Source: Spirochaetales bacterium
GTDB taxonomy: Bacteria; Spirochaetota; Spirochaetia; DSM-27196; PWMO01
Length of the DNA: 6,763 bases
Assembly (NCBI GenBank): GCA_007123465.1
Contig: SKLB01000068.1
Location: forward strand, 1-6,763
Direction of reading: 5' to 3'
Shown here: positions 1 to 4,801 of the stretch, one piece after another
How positions within the stretch are numbered: position 1 is the first letter of the stretch
How the letters are laid out: each line of letters begins with the position of its first letter
The notes under the pieces: generated by a model
The model's input: the letters and a program-made list of their open reading frames with translations, nothing else
What the model was told of the DNA's origin: nothing
Databases searched by the model: none
Position numbers and translations under genes: made by a program

Positions 1-48
1 GCCTAACGGTTAGTCTCCATTGTACCGTCTGTCACGCGATGCCGCTGT

Positions 49-81
49 CGCGAAAGGACGTTTTTTTAACGCCAAAGGACG
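49..81. repeat. 12-base direct repeat, 21-base period, around a T tract
   Basis: CGCGAAAGGACG (49-60) and CGCCAAAGGACG (70-81) match at 11 of 12 positions. They start 21 bases apart and flank a T7 tract (61-67). A 21-base period places both copies on the same face of the helix, as in tandem regulator sites. The repeat lies downstream of the kinase gene and may belong to a gene beyond the left edge. The rest of 1-139 shows only a short palindrome, CTAACGGTTAG (3-13), and no convincing terminator for the kinase operon. The function is unknown and chance is possible. Confidence 0.4.
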
Positions 82-139
82 AGATCCGGGGGTTTTTGAC
101 TAAAATTCGTGCCGCTGCTCGCTATTCACGCACTTCGGG

Positions 140-1567
140 CTATCGGGCACACGGCAGACGTGCGTTTACCTGGAGGCCGCCGCCGGCAACCGATGCGGCC
201 CGGATGCTGCCGCCGTGCGCTTCGACGATCCGGCGTGCTATCGCCAGTCCCAGGCCGCTTCCACCGCTGGAGCGGGAACGCGCGTCGTCGACCCGGTAGA
301 GCCGGTCAAAGATACGCTCCAGCTGCGCCTCGGGGACACCGCGGCCGTTGTCACGCACCGAGATTTCCAGCCAGGCGCTGCCGTCGCCGTGCGCCTGTGC
401 AGACAGTACAATGCGGTTGGCGCTGTGCGAGTGGTGAATAGCGTTGGCTATGAGGTTAGCCAGCACCTGTGTCAGCCGGCCGGGGTCAGCCGAAATCATG
501 GGGAGCTCGTTGTCACAGCGTACCTCGATCTCGATACCCTGCTGGTCCGCCTCCCTGGCAAACGCGGCCTTCAATCGGGAAAGTACGGCTGCAACGTCTA
601 CCGGCCGGTATTCCAGGCTGAAGTCGGCGCTCTCCATGGTTGTTATCGAGCGAATATCCGAGACCAGCCGGTCAAGCACCGCGATCTCCTCCTGCAGTGA
701 GCGCAGACTCGCGGCATTCACCGGGTACAGCCCGTCGATCATTGCCTCAATCTCGCCGCGCAGCAGCGACAGCGGGGTGCGCAATTCGTGAGCAATATTG
801 CGAAACAACAGCTCGCGCTGACGCCGTGACTCGTCCAGTGCTGCGCGCATGCTGAGAAACGACCTGGCCAACGCACCGATCTCGTCGTTGCCGGCGGTCG
901 GGATATCCACAGCAAAGTTGCCGGATGCAATACTGCGCGAGGCTGTTGACAGTGCACGTAACGGGCGCGTCACGCTATTCAAGAAGAATGCGCTCAGCAG
1001 GAACGCCAACAGCGCCACCAGCAACGCCGAGAGAACCACTGCAAAGCGCAACGAACGCAGAAACTGCTCCTGTGCCGGGTTGAACGATCCGTCGATCATC
1101 GATCCAACCAGCAACCAGCCAACCGTCTCTCCCGCGGCGGTGACCGCAGCTCCGTACTCCTCTGCCCGTTGCGCCTCAAAGCTGTACTGCGTCACTTCGA
1201 TGGAAGCTGCCACCACCGTAAGGTCACGATCAAGCAGCAGAAGCCGCTCGGGACCGGCGGCCTGCATCATCGTGCGGCCGACCGGCCCGTGCATCTGCTC
1301 GTGCATCCGCGCCATACCCGGTACGCGCCGCGCATCAGGCTGCCGCAGCCGCAACAACTCGTCTACACCGGCGAAGCTACCCTGGTCCTGGTACACTTCG
1401 GCCAGCAGCCCGGCCAGCTCTTGTGCCCGCTGCCGGTCACTCTGCTGCACATACGAGAAGAACTGATGTCGGGAGATGTGGCTGATGGCGATAAGCGTTG
1501 AGGCAGACCCCATCACGATTACCGCTACGAGCAGTGCAGTCAGCTTTGTTGACAGGCGTACGAACAC
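140..1567 (-). CDS. Membrane sensor histidine kinase (HAMP, HisKA, HATPase)
   Basis: This is an inner-membrane histidine kinase that should phosphorylate the response regulator encoded just upstream. With the GTG start at 1567 it has 475 residues, a normal length for the family. Visible parts in order are a membrane segment (about 9-29), an extracytoplasmic sensor region (about 31-172), a second membrane segment (about 174-196), a HAMP linker (about 197-250), the HisKA box HELRTPL with phospho-acceptor His260, the N box around Asn371 and Asn375, the G1 box DNGRG (406-410), an F box at Phe420, and the G2 box GSGLGLAI (from 437). All catalytic motifs are intact. The open frame extends upstream to 1642 inside the regulator gene, but the GTG at 1567 has a well-placed AGGAG and lies four bases after the regulator stop. 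The catalytic core resembles BaeS-type kinases by eye. The sensor region is unrecognised and contains a Met/His-rich patch at 85-101. The signal sensed is unknown. Confidence 0.93.
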   Translation of the reverse strand: MFVRLSTKLTALLVAVIVMGSASTLIAISHISRHQFFSYVQQSDRQRAQELAGLLAEVYQDQGSFAGVDELLRLRQPDARRVPGMARMHEQMHGPVGRTMMQAAGPERLLLLDRDLTVVAASIEVTQYSFEAQRAEEYGAAVTAAGETVGWLLVGSMIDGSFNPAQEQFLRSLRFAVVLSALLVALLAFLLSAFFLNSVTRPLRALSTASRSIASGNFAVDIPTAGNDEIGALARSFLSMRAALDESRRQRELLFRNIAHELRTPLSLLRGEIEAMIDGLYPVNAASLRSLQEEIAVLDRLVSDIRSITTMESADFSLEYRPVDVAAVLSRLKAAFAREADQQGIEIEVRCDNELPMISADPGRLTQVLANLIANAIHHSHSANRIVLSAQAHGDGSAWLEISVRDNGRGVPEAQLERIFDRLYRVDDARSRSSGGSGLGLAIARRIVEAHGGSIRAASVAGGGLQVNARLPCAR

Positions 1568-1571
1568 CGGC

Positions 1572-2294
1572 TCACTCCTGTTCCAGAAACCGGTAGCCGA
1601 CGCCGCGGACGGTCTCGATAAATCGCGGATGGCGCGCGTCATCCGCCAACGCTCTGCGGATATTCTTCATGTGCGCATCCACCGTTCTCTCGTAGCCCTC
1701 GTAGGTTTCTCCCTGCAGCGCCTCGACCAGCTGCATGCGGCTGAACACGCGTCCGGGTTGGCGCGCCAGCTGCGCCAGCAGATCGAACTGGTAGCTGGTC
1801 AGTGGCACCGTCTCGTTGTCGCGGGTTACCTGGCGCCTGATAGTGTCAACCACAAGTGCGCCATTGACAATGAGATCCCGTCCGCGCGGTTTGCCCCGCG
1901 ATTGCTCGGGCAGCTGCGCTGCATCCTCGGGCAGCGCCCGGCGCAGCACTGCGCGCACGCGCGCCACCAGCTCTTTGGGACTGAACGGCTTGGCAACGTA
2001 GTCATCGGCGCCAAGCTCCAGCCCCACCAGCCGGTCGGATTCTTCGCCGCGCGCGGTGAGCATGACGATCGGTGTCTGCGAGCTCTTGCGGATCTCGCGT
2101 GCAACATCCAGTCCGTCGATCGCTGGAATCATCAAGTCCAGCACCACCAGATCGGGCCGCGCCTCATAGAAGCGATCCAGCGCGGCTGTTCCATCAGCGG
2201 CGGTGAGCACGCGGAATCCTGCGCGCTCCAGATAGGTCTGAACCAGGCGGACAATCTTTGGCTCATCGTCAACTACCAGGATCGTTCGTTGCAA
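1572..2294 (-). CDS. OmpR/PhoB-family DNA-binding response regulator
   Basis: This is a 240-residue transcription factor, presumably phosphorylated by the kinase encoded immediately downstream. The receiver domain (about 4-115) has the acidic pair Asp9/Asp10, the phospho-acceptor Asp53 in VVLDLMIP, the switch Thr80, Tyr99 and Lys102 (KPF). The C-terminal winged-helix domain (about 135-238) has the family's usual elements, including LTSYQFDLL, RTVDAHMKNIRR and a closing VRGVGYRF. The start is the TTG at 2294: an in-frame TGA lies at 2298-2300, and the TTG follows a strong GAGGGAG site. It is the first gene of a two-gene operon and is divergent from the flavoprotein gene, so the flavoprotein is one candidate target, though nothing here proves it. 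It resembles BaeR/KdpE-like regulators, but I do not assign a name. Confidence 0.95.
   Translation of the reverse strand: MQRTILVVDDEPKIVRLVQTYLERAGFRVLTAADGTAALDRFYEARPDLVVLDLMIPAIDGLDVAREIRKSSQTPIVMLTARGEESDRLVGLELGADDYVAKPFSPKELVARVRAVLRRALPEDAAQLPEQSRGKPRGRDLIVNGALVVDTIRRQVTRDNETVPLTSYQFDLLAQLARQPGRVFSRMQLVEALQGETYEGYERTVDAHMKNIRRALADDARHPRFIETVRGVGYRFLEQE
1575..1579 (-). promoter_or_regulatory. Ribosome binding site fixing the kinase GTG start
   Basis: AGGAG on the minus strand lies in the last codons of the regulator gene, seven bases before the GTG at 1567 and just before the regulator's TGA. This supports the GTG start over the longer open frame and suggests that kinase translation is coupled to that of the regulator. 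Confidence 0.75.
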
Positions 2295-2300
2295 GCTTCA

Positions 2301-2307
2301 CTCCCTC
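2301..2307 (-). promoter_or_regulatory. Ribosome binding site fixing the regulator TTG start
   Basis: GAGGGAG lies six bases before the TTG at 2294, with an in-frame TGA between them (2298-2300). No upstream start is possible in this frame, so the TTG is effectively forced. Confidence 0.75.
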
Positions 2308-2314
2308 GGTAGAG

Positions 2315-2320
2315 AGTATA
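2315..2320 (-). promoter_or_regulatory. Candidate -10 element for the two-component operon
   Basis: TATACT on the minus strand matches the sigma-70 -10 consensus at five of six positions. It would place the start of transcription near 2308, leaving a leader of only about a dozen bases that begins at the ribosome binding site. No good -35 element lies 16-18 bases upstream, so the promoter may be weak or need an activator, possibly the regulator itself. Confidence 0.4.
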
Positions 2321-2347
2321 GCGGGTTCAGCGCTGCCCGGCGACCTC

Positions 2348-2377
2348 TTGACGCGCTTACGTGGTCGACAATATAAT
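2348..2377 (+). promoter_or_regulatory. Strong sigma-70 promoter of the flavoprotein gene
   Basis: TTGACG (2348-2353) and a perfect TATAAT (2372-2377) are separated by 18 bases. Transcription would start near 2384, giving a leader of about 44 bases. A short dyad, TCAC-N6-GTGA (2386-2399), sits just after the predicted start and could be an operator. This is the best promoter match in the window and suggests high expression of the lipoprotein. Confidence 0.75.
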
Positions 2378-2413
2378 TGCAACAGTCACATACACGTGAT
2401 CTTCACGACGAAT

Positions 2414-2419
2414 GAGGAG
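2414..2419 (+). promoter_or_regulatory. Ribosome binding site fixing the flavoprotein start
   Basis: GAGGAG lies eight bases before the ATG at 2428. The in-frame GTG at 2419 overlaps this site and is therefore an unlikely start. The ATG also gives a proper lipoprotein signal peptide beginning Met-Arg-Lys. Confidence 0.75.
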
Positions 2420-2427
2420 TGCTCAAA

Positions 2428-3228
2428 ATGAGAAAAGCATCTTTGATTGCAACGATTGCAATAGCTATTGTCCTCGTACTGGCCGCTTGTGGTAATGGTG
2501 CGCCGGAAGCAACTGGTCCCGAATTCGCCCCAAACCAGACAACCGAGGCATATATCTACATTCACGGCGGATACGTCGGTATTGCCACTGCACGTACCAA
2601 TGCACAGGGTGAGCCAAGTGTCGAACTTGACGAAGCCTTCCTTCCCCATACACTCGCCGCTGTTGATATCGACGCAGATGAGTGGAATGAAGACAATACG
2701 GCATGGTATATCGTTCGGGGCAACCAGAACTACGTCGCAAAATATGTTGAATACAACGGTGCTACCTACGTCGGCACGACCGTTGGAACATCGGTAACCT
2801 ACGTTGCAGCAGACGAAGACGGTAACCCTTCGGGCGGCCAGGATCTTGAGCTTATTATTGTCCGCGACCAGGACTCAATGGCAGATTACGTCGAAAGCAT
2901 ACAGAACGGCGGCTTTGGCATCATGACTGGCTTTGGCGATGCCGTACAGCCTGTCACAACCACGGCTTACGGACAGGTCACCAAGCGCGGTTCAAGCTAC
3001 TGGGACTTTGGCCTTGGCTGGCAGGGAAATATTGATGCAATCGAGGCATTTATTGAAGAAAACGGCTGGAACTTTAGCATTGCCGACATGAGCCGAGCGG
3101 CAGAACCTAATGACGACGATCAAAGGCTGTGGTCAGTCGCAGACGCCGTAACTGGTGCTACCCTCTCGGATTTTCCGGATTATTTCATGAACGCTCAGAT
3201 GGCACTTGTGCAGCTTGAGCGAAACTGA
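2428..3228 (+). CDS. Lipoprotein with FMN-binding (ApbE-flavinylated) domain
   Basis: This is a 266-residue surface lipoprotein. Residues 1-20 form a signal peptide with a positive start, a hydrophobic core and the lipobox Leu-Ala-Ala-Cys21, so it should be lipid-anchored outside the cytoplasmic membrane. Near the C-terminus, DAVTGAT (239-245) fits Dxx[ST]GA[ST], the motif where the transferase ApbE links FMN to a threonine, here Thr245. Known families with this motif include NqrC, RnfG and extracellular flavoproteins such as PplA of Listeria. The rest of the protein is acidic and rich in Tyr, Gly and Asn; I do not recognise a second flavinylation motif. The likely role is extracytoplasmic electron transfer, with partners unknown: no ApbE, Rnf/Nqr or cytochrome gene is in the window. 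It has its own strong promoter and terminator, so it is a single-gene unit. By eye its codons look less GC-rich than its neighbours'. The flavin motif and lipobox are clear; the physiological role is inferred. Confidence 0.88.
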   Translation: MRKASLIATIAIAIVLVLAACGNGAPEATGPEFAPNQTTEAYIYIHGGYVGIATARTNAQGEPSVELDEAFLPHTLAAVDIDADEWNEDNTAWYIVRGNQNYVAKYVEYNGATYVGTTVGTSVTYVAADEDGNPSGGQDLELIIVRDQDSMADYVESIQNGGFGIMTGFGDAVQPVTTTAYGQVTKRGSSYWDFGLGWQGNIDAIEAFIEENGWNFSIADMSRAAEPNDDDQRLWSVADAVTGATLSDFPDYFMNAQMALVQLERN

Positions 3229-3255
3229 GACTGACTGGACAGACCGGTTACACTG

Positions 3256-3287
3256 AACGTGCAGCGATTTCTCGCTGCACGTTTTTT
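3256..3287 (+). terminator. Intrinsic terminator of the flavoprotein gene
   Basis: A perfect 12-base-pair stem (3256-3267 with 3272-3283) closes a four-base loop TTTC and runs into six T residues (3282-3287). It begins 27 bases after the stop codon at 3228. The minus strand lacks a T tract after the stem, so it acts only on plus-strand transcripts. Confidence 0.92.
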
Positions 3288-3372
3288 ATGCCACTGCGAG
3301 ACGCCGCCGCGCGGGCCTTGCGCTGGAAATCAGGCCCAGTCGCACAGGGTAGTCCTGCGGACTTCAAAGCGC

Positions 3373-3390
3373 TACAATCCGATAGATAAT
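3373..3390 (+). promoter_or_regulatory. Candidate -10 elements just before the cyclase start
   Basis: TACAAT (3373-3378) and GATAAT (3385-3390) each match the -10 consensus at five of six positions. The first gives a leader of roughly ten bases; the second would start the transcript at or near the ATG. Neither has a convincing -35 element. The gap before them (3288-3372) contains only a 6-bp inverted repeat, GGGCCT/AGGCCC (3313-3337), and no other signal I can support. Confidence 0.4.
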
Positions 3391-3395
3391 GAACT

Positions 3396-4403
3396 ATGAT
3401 GACACCACCGCAGTTGCCCGACAGCAATTCAATCAATAGCTTCCGCCTGCATCTGATCGTTCTGATTGCCGGCGTGGCTTCTGTATTTGTTGGCGGTTTT
3501 GCTGTGTATCGCTACATCTACGGACCGCTGGTTGTCGCGCTGATTGACACCCTGATTGTGCTGGCCGGTGCAGCGATTGCATTTTACGCGTGGCGGACCG
3601 GCAACGTAGAGCACGCGGGAGCGGCCATGGCGGTGGTCTTCGCCATAGCCGCCATTGCGGTGACCGCCTGGACAGGTGTCAGCGGGGCGGTGTGGATCTA
3701 CACCGTAATACTGTTTGTCTTCTACCTGGCTGCCCCGGCACTCGGACTCGGTGTTGTCCTGTTCTCGATAGCTACGATAGTGGTGCTGCACCTCGGCAGC
3801 GCGCGCAGCGTGTTTGACAGCAGCGACCAGATGGCCAGCTTCATGGCATCGGCAACCGCCATGACGGCCTTCAGCTACTATTTTGCTGCGCGCAATCGGA
3901 TGCAGAACGAGCAGTTGCTGCAGTTAGCCACCCGTGACCCGCTGACAGGACTGGAGAACCGCCGCCGGCTTGAACCTGAACTCAACGTGGCGGTTGAGGC
4001 CGCCAAGCGCCACAACCGCCCGTACGGCTTGATCATCATGGACGCCGACAACTTCAAGAAGATCAACGATGCGCACGGACACGCCGCGGGCGACGTCGTG
4101 CTGAAGGCTCTGGCCGACACCATTGCCTCCACCACGCGGCTGGAAGACCGCGCCTTCCGCTACGGCGGTGACGAGTTCATCATAATTCTTCCCGACGTCG
4201 GGCCCGAAGGCCTGGAAACTGTCTCGCACAAACTGGTGCACGCGATTGAGTCTCGTGGACAAAGCGACGCCCACGGCGTCACCGTATCCATCGGTGCCGC
4301 GCTACTGCGCTCCGAGGACGACAAGGACTCGTGGAATCGCCGTGCCGACCAGCACATGTACCGTGCCAAAGAACGCGGCGGCAACCGCTGTGAAATCGGC
4401 TGA
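3396..4403 (+). CDS. Membrane diguanylate cyclase (GGDEF domain)
   Basis: This enzyme makes cyclic di-GMP from two GTP at the cytoplasmic membrane. Of 335 residues, about 18-165 form a hydrophobic sensor module with roughly six membrane segments (near 19-41, 46-66, 75-93, 98-113, 116-133 and 146-164), which I cannot assign to a named MASE family. The GGDEF domain (about 172-335) opens with RDPLTGLENRRRL and contains Asp216 (DADNFK), Asn224 and Asp233 for metal and substrate. GGDEF itself (257-261) is preceded by RLED (248-251), five residues upstream: the classic RxxD product-inhibition site. The active site therefore looks functional and feedback-inhibited. An in-frame TGA at 3390-3392 forces the start to ATG 3396 or the adjacent ATG 3399, yet no Shine-Dalgarno sequence precedes either. 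No EAL or HD-GYP phosphodiesterase is nearby. The gene converges on the MshEN-like gene with 43 bases between stops. Confidence 0.95.
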   Translation: MMTPPQLPDSNSINSFRLHLIVLIAGVASVFVGGFAVYRYIYGPLVVALIDTLIVLAGAAIAFYAWRTGNVEHAGAAMAVVFAIAAIAVTAWTGVSGAVWIYTVILFVFYLAAPALGLGVVLFSIATIVVLHLGSARSVFDSSDQMASFMASATAMTAFSYYFAARNRMQNEQLLQLATRDPLTGLENRRRLEPELNVAVEAAKRHNRPYGLIIMDADNFKKINDAHGHAAGDVVLKALADTIASTTRLEDRAFRYGGDEFIIILPDVGPEGLETVSHKLVHAIESRGQSDAHGVTVSIGAALLRSEDDKDSWNRRADQHMYRAKERGGNRCEIG

Positions 4404-4453
4404 TCTCTACAGGACGGCAAGTACCCGGAGACGGTCACGCGGCCGATCAGCCG
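4397..4453. repeat. 8-base inverted repeat spanning two convergent stop codons
   Basis: CGGCTGAT (4397-4404) and ATCAGCCG (4446-4453) are exact reverse complements. Each arm contains the Gly-TGA end of one convergent gene. The 41-base loop and the lack of T tracts argue against a normal terminator. It may be a weak bidirectional stem, or simply two genes that happen to end in the same Gly-stop sequence. Confidence 0.3.
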
Positions 4454-4650
4454 TGGTGTGCCGGTGAAGCAAGATAGCGGTCAACCGCTTCGTCGTTGAT
4501 ATAGCCCAGGTCGATCGCAATCTCTCCGAACAGCCGGCCCGGCTCTTGGCGTTGCAGTTGCAGCACCTCATCGCGTTGCCGGGTGCTGATCGCGCCGATC
4601 TTTACCAGAAACTCTCCGATTCGCTGAATCGAAGTATTACTATCGGTCAT
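4447..4650 (-). CDS. Small stand-alone MshEN/T2SSE_N-like protein
   Basis: This 67-residue soluble protein has no signal peptide or membrane segment. It resembles the N-terminal domain of GspE/MshE-type secretion ATPases, here without any ATPase. Residues 10-33 fit the 24-residue MshEN motif known to bind half a cyclic di-GMP molecule: Arg10, Gly12, Leu15, Val16, Gly19, Ile21, Leu30 and Gln33 are in register, while Arg26 replaces the usual Leu. A second, poorer copy runs from about 40 to 63 (Gly42, Ala45-Ile46, Gly49, Ile51, Leu60), with Phe41 for Leu and Pro63 instead of the closing Gln. The ATG at 4650 is chosen because AGGGG precedes it by six bases; the open frame runs back to a TTG at 4707 but that stretch looks like leader. 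The neighbouring cyclase makes a role as a cyclic di-GMP reader plausible, but binding is inferred. It could equally be a protein-interaction module. Confidence 0.82.
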   Translation of the reverse strand: MTDSNTSIQRIGEFLVKIGAISTRQRDEVLQLQRQEPGRLFGEIAIDLGYINDEAVDRYLASPAHHG

Positions 4651-4656
4651 TTTGTT

Positions 4657-4661
4657 CCCCT
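4657..4661 (-). promoter_or_regulatory. Ribosome binding site of the MshEN-like gene
   Basis: AGGGG on the minus strand lies six bases before the ATG at 4650 and fixes the short 67-residue form of the protein. Confidence 0.7.
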
Positions 4662-4668
4662 TTCTATG

Positions 4669-4682
4669 CCAATGTGCATTGG
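4669..4682. promoter_or_regulatory. Palindrome in the leader of the MshEN-like gene
   Basis: CCAATG-TG-CATTGG is a perfect 6+6 dyad with a two-base centre, lying between the candidate promoter and the ribosome binding site. As DNA it could be an operator; with only two bases between its arms it is a poor RNA hairpin. Its centre contains the octamer ATGTGCAT, which recurs upstream of hcp at 6462-6469. Confidence 0.45.
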
Positions 4683-4711
4683 TGTACCATCGCGCTCCCC
4701 TCCCCAATCAC

Positions 4712-4740
4712 AATTTAACCCATTCTATAAAAAAAGTCTA
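4712..4740 (-). promoter_or_regulatory. Candidate promoter of the MshEN-like gene
   Basis: On the minus strand, TAGACT (4735-4740) and TAAATT (4712-4717) are 17 bases apart, each matching four of six sigma-70 consensus positions. Transcription would begin near 4705, giving a leader of about 55 bases. An alternative -10, TATAGA (4724-4729), lies between them. The match is modest. Confidence 0.35.
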
Positions 4741-4747
4741 CCACTTT
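4729..4747 (-). terminator. Weak candidate terminator after hcp
   Basis: On the minus strand AAAGT and ACTTT pair around a five-base loop and lead into a run of seven T residues. The stem has only five AT-rich pairs, extendable by two G-U pairs, and it overlaps the candidate promoter of the next gene. Bases 4748-4801 contain nothing stronger, so read-through from hcp into the MshEN-like gene is possible. Confidence 0.3.
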
Positions 4748-4801
4748 CCGAAGAAAAACCACACCACAGCGTTCAGTCTTTGTGCCGCGCGGGGCTCGAA
4801 C

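Noticed and set aside
96..126. A plus-strand promoter (TTGACT then GCTATT).
   Set aside because: Spacing to any -10-like hexamer is wrong, and it would transcribe antisense into the kinase gene without a plus-strand gene to serve.
1476..2312. A plus-strand open frame of 278 codons opposite the response regulator.
   Set aside because: It is a shadow of the regulator and of the kinase start, without domain matches or a translation signal.
3338..3375. A possible GEMM cyclic di-GMP riboswitch before the cyclase (CGCACAGGG followed by TTCAAAGC).
   Set aside because: Only fragments resemble the aptamer. The first helix does not close, the second helix and tetraloop receptor are missing, and the start codon follows too closely for a full aptamer plus expression platform.
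4651..4707. A longer form of the MshEN-like protein starting at TTG 4707.
   Set aside because: The extra 19 residues look like translated leader (promoter-proximal G-rich run, dyad and ribosome binding site), and AGGGG sits correctly before the ATG at 4650.
4773..4800. Resemblance to a tRNA 3' end on the minus strand (T-loop TTCGAGC followed by CCCGC and GCGGCAC).
   Set aside because: The bases on the 5' side of the loop (TTGAG) do not pair with CCCGC, no anticodon or D arm exists because the upstream bases are hcp coding sequence, and no CCA follows. An attachment-site remnant is conceivable, but no integrase or element boundary is visible.
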